Shown one piece after another: positions 31,588-39,940 of a DNA stretch of 46,182 nucleotides (position 1 is its first letter; each line of letters opens with the position of its first letter). Origin of the DNA: Sphingomonadales bacterium (lineage in GTDB: Bacteria; Pseudomonadota; Alphaproteobacteria; Sphingomonadales; Sphingomonadaceae); contig JAFKLT010000073.1 in NCBI GenBank assembly GCA_017309275.1, positions 1-46,182 on the forward strand. The letters are read 5' to 3'. The notes below the pieces were generated by a model that did no database searches, was not told where the DNA came from, and was given only the letters and a program-made list of their open reading frames with translations. Made by a program: the position numbers and the translations under genes.

Positions 31588-33885
31588 ATGGCTAGCACGA
31601 CCGACGATCTTCCTCCTTCCGAGCCCGGCAACATCGACACCCCGTTCGACAGTGCGCTGTCCGAACGCTACCTCGTTTATGCGCTCTCGACGATTACCGC
31701 GCGCTCGCTGCCCGACCTGCGCGACGGGTTGAAACCCGTTCACCGCCGCCTGCTGTGGGCGATGCGCGCCATGCGGCTCGATCCGTCGCAAGGCTACAAG
31801 AAATCGGCCCGCGTCGTCGGCGACGTCATCGGTAAATTCCACCCGCACGGCGACACCGCGGTCTATGACGCGATGGTCCGTCTCGCGCAGGATTTCTCGC
31901 TCCGCTATCCGCTCGTCGACGGCCAGGGCAACTTCGGCAACATCGACGGCGATAACGCCGCCGCCTATCGCTATACCGAGGCGCGGCTGACGCGCGTCGC
32001 GATCGACCTGATGCAGGGCCTCGACGAAGGCACGGTCGATTTCAAGCCGACCTATAATGGCGAAGACGAAGAGCCCGAAATCATGCCGGGCCTCTTTCCC
32101 AATCTGCTCGCCAATGGCGCGAGCGGGATCGCGGTCGGCATGGCGACGAACATTCCGCCGCACAACGCCGCCGAAGTGATCGACGCGGCGCTGGTGCTGA
32201 TCGAAAATCCGAAGGCCGAGCTTGCCGAACTGCTCGACCATGTGAAGGGCCCCGACTTTCCGACCGGCGGCATCATCGTCGACAGCCCCGAAACGATCGT
32301 CCACGCCTATGAGACCGGACGCGGCGGCTTTCGCGTGCGCGCGCGCTTTTCGACGGGCAAGACCGCCGACGGGGCGTGGGAAGATACGGGAATCGAAAAA
32401 CAGGCGGGCGGCACGTGGCAGCTCGTCATCAGCGAAATCCCCTATGGCGTCGCCAAGGGCAAGCTGATCGAACAGATCGCGCAGCTTATCGCCGACAAGA
32501 AGCTGCCGATCCTCGAGGACGTCCGCGACGAAAGCGCGGAGGACATCCGCATCGTGCTGGTGCCCAAGAGCCGCAATGTCGACCCCGACATATTGAAGGA
32601 AAGCCTTTACCGGCTGACCGAACTCGAAAGCCGCTTCGCGCTCAACCTCAACGTCCTCGACGCGACGCGCACGCCAAAGGTGATGGGGCTGCACCAGCTC
32701 CTCACCGAATGGCTCGAGCATCAGATCGTCGTGCTGGTCCGCCGTTCGAAGCATCGCATTGCAAAGATCGACGACCGGCTGGAACTGGTCGCGGGCTATC
32801 TTGTCGCTTTCCTCAACCTCGACCGGATCATCGAGATCATCCGGACCGAAGACGAACCGAAGTCGGTGATGATGGTGGAATTCACGCTCACCGACCGCCA
32901 GGCCGAGGCGATCCTCAACATGCGCCTCCGCTCGCTGCGCAAGCTCGAGGAAATGGAGCTGAAGCGCGAACAGGACGAACTGACGGCCGAGCGCGAGGAG
33001 CTGGTCAAGCTGGTCGAAAGCCCGGCGCGGCAGCGCACGCGGCTAAAGCGCGACCTGGGCGCGCTGCGCGCCGTCTATGGCCCCGAGACCGCGCTCGGCG
33101 CGCGCCGCACCACGCTCGCCGAGGCGGCACCGGCGCGCGACATTCCGCTCGACGCGATGATCGAAAAGGAACCGGTGACGGTGATCCTGTCGAAGCGCGG
33201 CTGGATTCGCGCGCAGCGCGGCCATGTCGCGGCGGATCAATGGAGCGAATTCAAGTTCAAGGATGGCGACGAGCTGTCCTTTGCGGCGCACGCGCAGACG
33301 ACCGACAAGCTGCTGATCGCGGCGAGCGACGGGCGATTCTACACCGTCGGGGCCGACAAGCTGCCCGGCGGACGCGGCTTTGGCGAACCGCTGCGCCTGA
33401 TGGTCGATATCGATCCCGATGCGCGCATCGTCGCCATGCTGCCCGCGACCGCCGACGGGCGGCTCCTGCTCGCCTCGACCAGCGGTCACGGCTTCATCGC
33501 GCAGATGGGCGAAGTGATCGCCGAGACGCGCAAGGGCCGGAACGTCGTCAACCTGAAGCCCAAGGCCCAACTTTCGGTGGTTCGCACGATTGCGGCGGCG
33601 CACGACAGCATCGCGGTGATCGGCGAGAACCGCAAGCTGGTCGTCTTCCCGCTCGCCGAAGTGCCGGTGATGGCGCGCGGACAAGGCGTCATGTTGCAGA
33701 AGTATCGCGACGGCGGCCTTTCGGACGCGACGAGCTTCGTCTTTGCCGAGGGATTGAGCTGGACGATGGGCGGCGATACCGGCCGTACTCGTACAGAAAC
33801 CGACCTAGGGCCGTGGCGCGTCGCGCGCAGCGCTTCGGGTCGGATGCCGCCCACGGGCTTCCCGCGTAACAATCGTTTCGACTGA
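31588..33885 (+). CDS. parC: DNA topoisomerase IV subunit A
   Basis: A 765-residue subunit that cuts and rejoins DNA to decatenate daughter chromosomes. The catalytic Tyr129 lies in [11 protein letters not shown]. The breakage-reunion domain (about 20-500) begins [34 protein letters not shown]. The quinolone-determining loop reads [16 protein letters not shown], so Thr90 and Asp94 occupy the Ser80 and Glu84 positions of the E. coli enzyme. The C-terminal beta-propeller is degenerate, as usual for ParC, with no GyrA box. The short C-terminal tail after residue 730 is polar. ATG 31588 is chosen because homologues start near MASTT; a frame beginning 39 bases upstream looks unrelated. Confidence 0.96.
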   Translation: MASTTDDLPPSEPGNIDTPFDSALSERYLVYALSTITARSLPDLRDGLKPVHRRLLWAMRAMRLDPSQGYKKSARVVGDVIGKFHPHGDTAVYDAMVRLAQDFSLRYPLVDGQGNFGNIDGDNAAAYRYTEARLTRVAIDLMQGLDEGTVDFKPTYNGEDEEPEIMPGLFPNLLANGASGIAVGMATNIPPHNAAEVIDAALVLIENPKAELAELLDHVKGPDFPTGGIIVDSPETIVHAYETGRGGFRVRARFSTGKTADGAWEDTGIEKQAGGTWQLVISEIPYGVAKGKLIEQIAQLIADKKLPILEDVRDESAEDIRIVLVPKSRNVDPDILKESLYRLTELESRFALNLNVLDATRTPKVMGLHQLLTEWLEHQIVVLVRRSKHRIAKIDDRLELVAGYLVAFLNLDRIIEIIRTEDEPKSVMMVEFTLTDRQAEAILNMRLRSLRKLEEMELKREQDELTAEREELVKLVESPARQRTRLKRDLGALRAVYGPETALGARRTTLAEAAPARDIPLDAMIEKEPVTVILSKRGWIRAQRGHVAADQWSEFKFKDGDELSFAAHAQTTDKLLIAASDGRFYTVGADKLPGGRGFGEPLRLMVDIDPDARIVAMLPATADGRLLLASTSGHGFIAQMGEVIAETRKGRNVVNLKPKAQLSVVRTIAAAHDSIAVIGENRKLVVFPLAEVPVMARGQGVMLQKYRDGGLSDATSFVFAEGLSWTMGGDTGRTRTETDLGPWRVARSASGRMPPTGFPRNNRFD

Positions 33886-33943
33886 TCGCATTCGGATGTT
33901 GCCGTAAATAGCTTATTTACTCCCCGGCCCTAGTCCAAGGGCA

Positions 33944-35653
33944 ATGGGGAAAGGTCGCACAAAACCCACTCTTATGCCTATTGATCGAACCGGCGAAGAC
34001 CGGCCATCTCTGTTTGTCGGCTGGATCGACGCCTTGCCGGTACCGGCGGCGCTGATCAGACCGCTTTCGCGTGGCAATTTCAGCCTCCATGCCAGCAACG
34101 CCGCCTTCGATCGGCTCGGCCTCTCGCCCGCAGGCGTCGACGCGCCCATCGAGCTGCGCCGCGCGATCGAACGCGCCGCCCAGCATGGTGACGGCAACCA
34201 GGAATTTTCGTGCCGCCTGGGCATCGGCGTCGCGGCGCGCGACCTGCGCGGGTCGATCGGCCCGTTGTCGGAGGAATGCGGCGACACCTCGCTGTTCCTG
34301 CTGACGCTGATCGACCGGACGCAGGAGATGATGACCGAGCGCAACCTGCGCCGCGAACTCGTCTCCGACAGCCTGACCGGCCTGCCCAATCGGGCCGGGT
34401 TCGAAGAGCTGGTCGAACAGCGCGGCGACCTGGAGGGCAGCGGCGACCATGCGATCCTGCTGCTCGACCTCGCGCGCTTCAGCCGCATCAACGAACATAT
34501 CGGCCCGATGGCGGGCGACGAGCTGATCATCACCGTCGCGCGCCGCCTGAAATCGAGCCTGCGCAGCGGCGACATCCTGGCCCGCACCGGGGGCGACGAG
34601 TTCGCCATCTCGTCGCGTGTCGCCGGCGGCAAGGCCGATGTCCGCGAAATGGCGCGGCGCATCCGCGGCTGTTTCGACCACCCGTTCCGCATCGGCGAAC
34701 TGAAAGTCAGCGTCGACTGCGCGCTCGGCTGTGCAATTCAGCCCGATATTGACACCGATATCGCCGACCAGATCCGCCACGCGCAGATCGCGCTGAAACG
34801 TGCCAAGCGCACCGACCGGATCGAAATCTACGAGCCCGAGGCCGCGCTGCTTTCGGACAATCGCTTCGGCCTCGAGACCGAGCTTCGCAATGCGATCGAG
34901 CAGGACCGCCTTCACCTCGATTTCCAGCCGCTGATCGAATTGTCGACGGGGACCGTCGCAGGGTTCGAGGCGCTGGCGCGCTGGAACACCAGCGGTGGCC
35001 AGTCGGTATCGCCGACCGAGTTCATCCCGGTCGCCGAGGATTCGGGCCTGATCGTCCCGCTGGGCCAGTGGGCGATCGGCAAGGCCGCGGCGACGCTCGC
35101 CGACTGGGACCGCAAGAATGCCGGCAAGCCGGTCGACTGTTATATCTCGGTCAATGTCTCGGCGATCCAGCTTGTCCGCGACGATGTCGCCGCCGTGGTC
35201 CGCGAGGCGCTTGCCGCGAACGAGATCGGCGGCGAACGGCTGATGATCGAACTGACCGAAAGCGCGATCATCGGCGACCCCGATCTGGCGCTGTCGGTGC
35301 TCAACGAGTTGAAGGCACTGGATGCCCGGGTCGCGATGGACGATTTCGGTACCGGCTATTCGAACCTCGCTTATCTTCAGCGCCTGCCGCTCGACGTGCT
35401 CAAGATCGACCGCAGCTTCGTCGATCATATGGTCGAGGACCGCGACAAGGCCGCGATCGTCCGCACGATCCAGAGCCTGGCCGAGGTGCTGGGCATGCGC
35501 ACCACCGCCGAAGGGGTCGAGACCGCCGACCAGGCGCGGCTGCTCTCGGCCCTCGGCTGCGATTTCGGACAGGGCTTCCTCTTCGCACGGCCGATGGATA
35601 CCGGCGCGGCGCTCGCCTATTGGCGTCAGTCGCTGCTGCGCCCGATCATCTGA
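33944..35653 (+). CDS. bifunctional GGDEF-EAL c-di-GMP protein
   Basis: A 569-residue cytoplasmic signalling protein. Residues about 20-130 form a PAS-like sensor region, followed by a short linker. The GGDEF domain (about 135-300) has the intact motif GGDEF (216-220) and an inhibitory-site RxxD (Arg207-Asp210) exactly five residues before it. The EAL domain (about 310-560) has EAL (342-344), NVSAIQL, ELTES, DDFGTGYSNLAYL, KIDRSF and AEGVET, all needed for metal-dependent phosphodiesterase activity. Both activities may be present and balanced by the sensor. There is no membrane helix. The 3' end overlaps the 3' end of the cca gene on the other strand by 28 bp. Two PilZ proteins in the window are possible readers. 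Confidence 0.95.
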   Translation: MGKGRTKPTLMPIDRTGEDRPSLFVGWIDALPVPAALIRPLSRGNFSLHASNAAFDRLGLSPAGVDAPIELRRAIERAAQHGDGNQEFSCRLGIGVAARDLRGSIGPLSEECGDTSLFLLTLIDRTQEMMTERNLRRELVSDSLTGLPNRAGFEELVEQRGDLEGSGDHAILLLDLARFSRINEHIGPMAGDELIITVARRLKSSLRSGDILARTGGDEFAISSRVAGGKADVREMARRIRGCFDHPFRIGELKVSVDCALGCAIQPDIDTDIADQIRHAQIALKRAKRTDRIEIYEPEAALLSDNRFGLETELRNAIEQDRLHLDFQPLIELSTGTVAGFEALARWNTSGGQSVSPTEFIPVAEDSGLIVPLGQWAIGKAAATLADWDRKNAGKPVDCYISVNVSAIQLVRDDVAAVVREALAANEIGGERLMIELTESAIIGDPDLALSVLNELKALDARVAMDDFGTGYSNLAYLQRLPLDVLKIDRSFVDHMVEDRDKAAIVRTIQSLAEVLGMRTTAEGVETADQARLLSALGCDFGQGFLFARPMDTGAALAYWRQSLLRPII

Positions 35654-36831
35654 TCGGCCAGCGCCGCGACGCGCGCCGTATCGGGATAATCCTCCGCCAC
35701 CCAGGCCGCCTCGACCGCGCGCAGGATACGCGCCACTTCGGGACCCGCGGTGATGCCGCGCGCGATGATGTCGCCGCCTTTCATCGGAAGCATCGGCACC
35801 TGCCAGTTCGCGAGCGCCGCCGTCGCGGCCTTTGCCGCGCCCGGCTCCGCCGTCAGCAGATAGGCGTCGCGCGCGCCGTCGACGCCGATGCCATGCGCCA
35901 GCTGCCGCACCGGTCGCAGCGCACCACGATGCGCGGCCAGCGCGGCGAGATGCTTGCGCTGCCGCGTCGACAGCCGCAGGCGGCTCGCCACCTGTTCCGC
36001 CGTCGCCGGGTCGGCGGGCAACAGGGCCGACAGCCGGCGAAGCGGTGACGCGGCGCTTTGCGAGGCAAGCTCGTTGGCCAACAGCCGGTCGAGCACCGCA
36101 CCGAAATCGGCGACCAGTTCGGGCAGGATCACCTGGAACATCCCGTCCGCCGCCATCTGGCGGACGATCGGCCGCGGATCGGGCAGCGCCAGTATCTTGA
36201 GCAGTTCGTCGGCGACACGCTCGCGCGACAGGCTTTTCAGCGATTGCCGCGCCGCGATCACCGCCGCATGGCTGGCAGGCTCCAGCTCGTCGTGCCCGAA
36301 CCGCGCGGCGAAGCGATAGAAGCGCAATATCCGCAGATGGTCCTCGGCAATCCGCGTCGCCGCATCGCCGATGAAGCGGACGCGGCCCGCCGCCAGATCG
36401 TCGGTTCCGCCGAAATAATCGGCGACCTCACCGCTTTCGGGGTCGGCGTAGAGCGCGTTGATCGTGAAGTCGCGCCGCGCCGCATCCTCGCGCCAGTCGT
36501 CGGCGAAGGCGATCGTCGCGCGGCGCCCGTCGGTTTCGACATCGCGGCGCAGCGTCGTGATTTCGTGATGGTTGCCGCTGGCGATCGCGGTGACCGTGCC
36601 ATGCGCGATGCCGGTCGGGATCACCTTGATATCGGCGGCGTCGAGTCGGCGGGTCACTTCCTGCGGCAACAGCGGCGTGGCAAGGTCGATATCGGTCACC
36701 GGCAGCCCGAGCAGCGTGTCGCGCACCGCGCCGCCGACGATCCGCACGGCGCCGCCGTCGGCCGAAAGCGCGGCGACGATCCGCCGCAGGCCGGGCGCGT
36801 TTCGCCAGGCGGCATCGGGCAGCGCCGTCAT
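35626..36831 (-). CDS. cca: CCA tRNA nucleotidyltransferase (class II)
   Basis: A 401-residue enzyme that adds or repairs the CCA end of tRNAs. The head domain has the nucleotidyl-transfer motif RIVGGAVRDTLLGLPVTDIDLAT (about 27-50) and the RRDFTINALYAD motif near 115-130. The RNA-binding part has HLRILRFYRFAARFG. The C-terminal segment is divergent, as usual in alphaproteobacteria. ATG 36831 overlaps the NUDIX stop (ATGA); ATG 36840 is the alternative. GGGATGG stands 8 bases before 36831. It is the last gene of the DUF1285-NUDIX-cca operon, all translationally coupled, and overlaps the end of the GGDEF-EAL gene. Confidence 0.94.
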   Translation of the reverse strand: MTALPDAAWRNAPGLRRIVAALSADGGAVRIVGGAVRDTLLGLPVTDIDLATPLLPQEVTRRLDAADIKVIPTGIAHGTVTAIASGNHHEITTLRRDVETDGRRATIAFADDWREDAARRDFTINALYADPESGEVADYFGGTDDLAAGRVRFIGDAATRIAEDHLRILRFYRFAARFGHDELEPASHAAVIAARQSLKSLSRERVADELLKILALPDPRPIVRQMAADGMFQVILPELVADFGAVLDRLLANELASQSAASPLRRLSALLPADPATAEQVASRLRLSTRQRKHLAALAAHRGALRPVRQLAHGIGVDGARDAYLLTAEPGAAKAATAALANWQVPMLPMKGGDIIARGITAGPEVARILRAVEAAWVAEDYPDTARVAALADQMIGRSSD

Positions 36832-37415
36832 CGATGCCATCCCGCGGGCAGGCGCCGCGCCAGATTCACGATGATATCGGCGGTCACGCCCCAGATCCGT
36901 CGCCCCTGCCACATCATGTCATAATAGCGGCGCTCCTGCCCCTGCCAATGCGCGCTGTGGCGTTCGTAATTGTCGGGGTCGAACAGATGGTCGAGCGGCA
37001 CCTCGAACCAATCCTCGACCTCGTCGGGATTGGGGTCGAGCGGCAGGTCGGGCGGGATGACCCCCAGGACCGGAGTGATGTGATAGCCGCTGCCCGAACG
37101 ATAGGGCGTCGTCGTCCCCGCGATGGCGACGTCGCGGCGGTGCAGCCCGATCTCTTCCTCCGCCTCGCGCAGCGCCGCGTCGATCGCGTCGCGGTCGCCC
37201 GGATCGATCTTGCCGCCGGGAAAGGCAACCTGGCCCGCATGGCTGCGCAGCCATTGCGGCCGCTGCGTCAGGATGACGCCGGGATCGGGCCGATCAGTGA
37301 AGGCGATGAGCACCGCGGCATCGCGCAGCCGCTCGCCATGCAGCAGATAGGATTCGTCCGATCCCGCGTCGGGCAGCAGATTGTCGAGCGCGTCGCGCAA
37401 CTTTTCCGACAGCAT
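36828..37415 (-). CDS. CoA pyrophosphatase, NUDIX family (NudL-like)
   Basis: A 195-residue NUDIX hydrolase related to those that cleave CoA and its derivatives. Seen: LTQRPQWLRSHAGQVAFPGGKIDPGDRDAIDAALREAEEEIGLH, covering the family-specific LRxHxGxVxFPGG segment and the NUDIX box ending REAEEEIG. The start ATG at 37415 shares its A with the DUF1285 stop (TGATG), and the 3' end shares 4 bp with cca. The other early Met (24 bases upstream) falls in the previous gene. Likely substrates are CoA or oxidised CoA; the context adds nothing specific. Confidence 0.92.
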   Translation of the reverse strand: MLSEKLRDALDNLLPDAGSDESYLLHGERLRDAAVLIAFTDRPDPGVILTQRPQWLRSHAGQVAFPGGKIDPGDRDAIDAALREAEEEIGLHRRDVAIAGTTTPYRSGSGYHITPVLGVIPPDLPLDPNPDEVEDWFEVPLDHLFDPDNYERHSAHWQGQERRYYDMMWQGRRIWGVTADIIVNLARRLPAGWHR

Positions 37416-37999
37416 CAGGCGTCCACCAGCGGAAAACACGCGCCGTCCGACCAGATCGCGGGCGGCTCCACCCCCTCGCCCAGCGCCAGCTCGACAAGCT
37501 CGTAGTACAGCGCGCGGTCGATCCGGGCCTCCAGACCGTTGCCGATCGCGCCGCGCACATGCAGGCGCGGGTCGGGATCGTCGGGATCGCCGCCAAAGCT
37601 GAGCGGATGATCGGGGCCCGCCATGACAAGGTCGTCGGTGTCGAGCCGGAATACCAGCTTGCGCGCTTCGCCCGAGCCTTCGCTCTTCATCTCGACCGCA
37701 CGAAACGCCGTGTCCTCGACCGCGATCGCCAGTTTCTCGGCCGGGGTGACCAGAACATGGCCGCCATCGGGTTCACGGCGCAGGATCGTCGAGAAGAGCT
37801 TGACCATCGCCGGGCGGTTGATGCGCCCGCCCTCGTGAAACCAGCTTCCGTCGGCGCGAATCTCCATCGCGCTGTCACCCTCGCGCTCGGGATGCCATTG
37901 CTCGACCGGCGGCAGCTTGCGCGCCGCGAGCAATTCGGCGGCCTCGGCCAGCGAGAGCTGCGAAAAATCCTTTGGAAGCGAGGGCGCGGGGCTGACCAT
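37415..37999 (-). CDS. DUF1285 family protein
   Basis: A 194-residue protein of the DUF1285 family. It is recognised by the LPPVEQWHPEREGDSAMEIRADGSWFHEGGRINRPAMVKLFSTILRRE block (about 30-75) and the following DGGHVLVTPAEKLAIAVEDTAF. The fold of solved members is a pleckstrin-like beta barrel; no function is established. The 3' end is coupled to the NUDIX gene (TGATG). The ATG at 37999 gives the family's usual N terminus but has only a weak ribosome site. It is the first gene of the operon with NUDIX and cca. Confidence 0.9.
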   Translation of the reverse strand: MVSPAPSLPKDFSQLSLAEAAELLAARKLPPVEQWHPEREGDSAMEIRADGSWFHEGGRINRPAMVKLFSTILRREPDGGHVLVTPAEKLAIAVEDTAFRAVEMKSEGSGEARKLVFRLDTDDLVMAGPDHPLSFGGDPDDPDPRLHVRGAIGNGLEARIDRALYYELVELALGEGVEPPAIWSDGACFPLVDA

Positions 38000-38084
38000 C
38001 CATCCGACATAGGAATGTGGGCGCTCAAGTAAAGGCGTGATACCGGCGCGAACCGGCACCGCCGAAAGAATGATCGGCGTCGCT

Positions 38085-38588
38085 CTAGCGCGGTCCGATC
38101 ATCCCCGTCGTCGTCGGCAGGACATGGCCGTTGACCGCGCGCGCCAGCAGGCGGCGCTTCTCATACGGCCCGGGCAGATCCCATGCGCCCGTCGCGTCGG
38201 CGGTGAAGCCAAAGAAGCGGCCGTAATATTCGGGATCGCCGATCATCATCAGCGCGCTGTCGGCCTTCGATTCGGCCGCCTCGAGCATCCGCGCCATCAG
38301 CGCGCGGCCGTGGCCGCCGCGCTGCACCTCGGGGCGCACCGCGACCGGGCCGACCATCACCAGCGGCGTCGCCGCGCCGTCCGCGGCATGATGCGCGACC
38401 GGCCAGCACTGGATCGTGCCGATCAGCACACCATCCTCGACCGCCGCAAAGCTGAGCGCGGGCACCGCATCCATCCCCAGACGGATGCGATAGGCGGTTC
38501 GTCCAAAGCGATCCGATCCGAAAGCGGCGTCGAGGAGAGCCTCGACCGCCTGCGGTTCGATATCGGACAATGGAAGTAACTCGACCAA
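38085..38588 (-). CDS. GNAT-family acetyltransferase (YhbS-like)
   Basis: A 167-residue acetyltransferase. The acetyl-CoA-binding stretch is VGPVAVRPEVQRGGHGRALMARMLEAAE (about 78-105), preceded by the LIGTIQCWPVAHHA strand. GDPEYYGRFFGF near 120-130 is the YhbS-type C-terminal motif. The target is unknown. There is no ATG at the expected place; TTG at 38588 with AAGGG six bases upstream is the likely start. The gene is 85 bp upstream of the DUF1285 operon on the same strand and is divergent from folB. Confidence 0.88.
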   Translation of the reverse strand: MVELLPLSDIEPQAVEALLDAAFGSDRFGRTAYRIRLGMDAVPALSFAAVEDGVLIGTIQCWPVAHHAADGAATPLVMVGPVAVRPEVQRGGHGRALMARMLEAAESKADSALMMIGDPEYYGRFFGFTADATGAWDLPGPYEKRRLLARAVNGHVLPTTTGMIGPR

Positions 38589-38667
38589 CGCGCACCCTTT
38601 CGCTAATGCGGCGGCGCTTTAGGGACCGGGGCCTTGCTTGCAAAGCCCCGACGGACAGGATTTTCTT

Positions 38668-39039
38668 GTGACCGATACATTGTGGCTGGAAGTGGACGGC
38701 CTGACCGTCGACGTGCTGACCGGCATATATTCCGAAGAAACGCACCTGCCGCAGCCGCTGCGCATATCGGTGCGGGCGAAGCTGGCGATGGCCGATCATT
38801 ATGATCCGACCACACCGCTCAGCCGGTCGAAAAACTATATGCACCTGAAATTCGCGGCGACCGATGGCATCCCCAAGGACGTGCATTTCGTGCTGATCGA
38901 AAGCGTCGCCGACCATATCATCGACACGCTGTTCCTGCAGGACGAAAAGGTCGAGCAGGTCGAGGTGAAGATCGTCAAGCTGGCGATCGCCGAGGACGGC
39001 GAACAGATCGGCATCACGATGCGGCGGTCGCGCAAATGA
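38668..39039 (+). CDS. folB: dihydroneopterin aldolase
   Basis: A 123-residue folate-pathway enzyme that converts dihydroneopterin to hydroxymethyl-dihydropterin and glycolaldehyde. The N-terminal LWLEVDGLTVDVLTGIYSEETHLPQPLRISV matches the family; Glu and Lys residues in ESVADHI and VEVKIVKLAI correspond to the substrate and catalytic positions. The start is GTG 38668 with AGGA eight bases upstream. The 3' end overlaps the SDR gene by 4 bp (ATGA), so the two products are probably made together; the SDR is a pteridine-reductase-like protein, which fits the folate context. Confidence 0.9.
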   Translation: MTDTLWLEVDGLTVDVLTGIYSEETHLPQPLRISVRAKLAMADHYDPTTPLSRSKNYMHLKFAATDGIPKDVHFVLIESVADHIIDTLFLQDEKVEQVEVKIVKLAIAEDGEQIGITMRRSRK

Positions 39040-39797
39040 CGCAGAAGCTGGCGCTGGTCACGGGCGGACTGCACCGGATCGGAGCCGCGATCGCAGCGCG
39101 GCTGGCGCGCGAGGGCTATGCGCTGGCGATCCACAAGCGCAGCCCCGGCGAGGCCGACGCGGTCTTGACCGAGGCGCTGGCGGAGACCGGCGCCGAGTGC
39201 CGCCGCTTTGCCGCCGACCTGTCCGATCCGGCCGCCGTCGACGCGCTGATCCCCGCGGTGATCGACCGCTTCGGCCGCGCGCCCGACCTGCTCGTCAACA
39301 ATGCCGCGCTGTTCGCCGAGGGCGAATGGCCCGACCTGTCGGCCACCGCGCTGACCGACATGATGCAGGTCAACCATCATGCGCCGGTGATGCTGGCAAA
39401 GGCGCTGGTCGCCGCGAGCGAGGGGCGGCGCCCCGCGATCGTCAACATCGTCGACCAGCGCGTCGCCCATCCGGTGCCCGACCAGATCGCGTACAGCCTG
39501 TCGAAATCGGCGCTGTGGCAGGCGACGCGGACGCTCGCCATCGCATTCGGCGAGCGGGCGCGGGTCAATGCCGTCGCGCCCGGGCTGACGATGGCGACCG
39601 AGGATTATTCGGCGGCGCAGGTCGACCGGCTGGGAAAGCGCATGCCGCTCGGCGCGCTGCCGACCCCGGCCCAGATCGCCGACGCCGTCGTCTATCTGGC
39701 ACGTGCCGAGGCGGTCACGGGCCAGACCATCTTCGTCGACGGCGGCGCGCATCTCGCGGCGCTGGACCGCGACTTCGTGGCGCTGGAACGCGACTGA
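39036..39797 (+). CDS. SDR-family oxidoreductase, pteridine-reductase-like
   Basis: A 253-residue short-chain dehydrogenase. The cofactor loop is TGGLHRIG (9-16); the Arg in TGxxxRIG is the mark of pteridine reductases and FolM. NNAA (about 88-91) and the catalytic YSLSK follow, and the C-terminal part has VAPGLTMATEDYS. It probably reduces dihydropterins or dihydrofolate with NADPH. Coupling to folB supports this. It is convergent with the aldehyde dehydrogenase gene, with the third copy of the palindromic repeat between them. Confidence 0.88.
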   Translation: MTQKLALVTGGLHRIGAAIAARLAREGYALAIHKRSPGEADAVLTEALAETGAECRRFAADLSDPAAVDALIPAVIDRFGRAPDLLVNNAALFAEGEWPDLSATALTDMMQVNHHAPVMLAKALVAASEGRRPAIVNIVDQRVAHPVPDQIAYSLSKSALWQATRTLAIAFGERARVNAVAPGLTMATEDYSAAQVDRLGKRMPLGALPTPAQIADAVVYLARAEAVTGQTIFVDGGAHLAALDRDFVALERD

Positions 39798-39822
39798 CCG
39801 CACGCTCTTTGTCGTCCCAGGC

Positions 39823-39918
39823 TTCGTCATCCCGGGCTTGACCCGGGATCCCGCTTTTCAGGGGCGCAGGCCGGCTTCGATTTCAAGCTGGACCCCGGAT
39901 CAAGTCCGGGGTGACGAA
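39823..39918. repeat. palindromic intergenic repeat, copy 3
   Basis: Arms TTCGTCATCCCGGGCTTGAC and GTCCGGGGTGACGAA, as in the copies at 72-148 and 18107-18183, but with a longer, unrelated core of about 40 bp. It lies 25 bp past the SDR stop and 22 bp before the end of the convergent aldehyde dehydrogenase gene, a position that would suit a bidirectional terminator. Confidence 0.88.
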
Positions 39919-39940
39919 GAAAAAGAAACGCCGGCGATCC

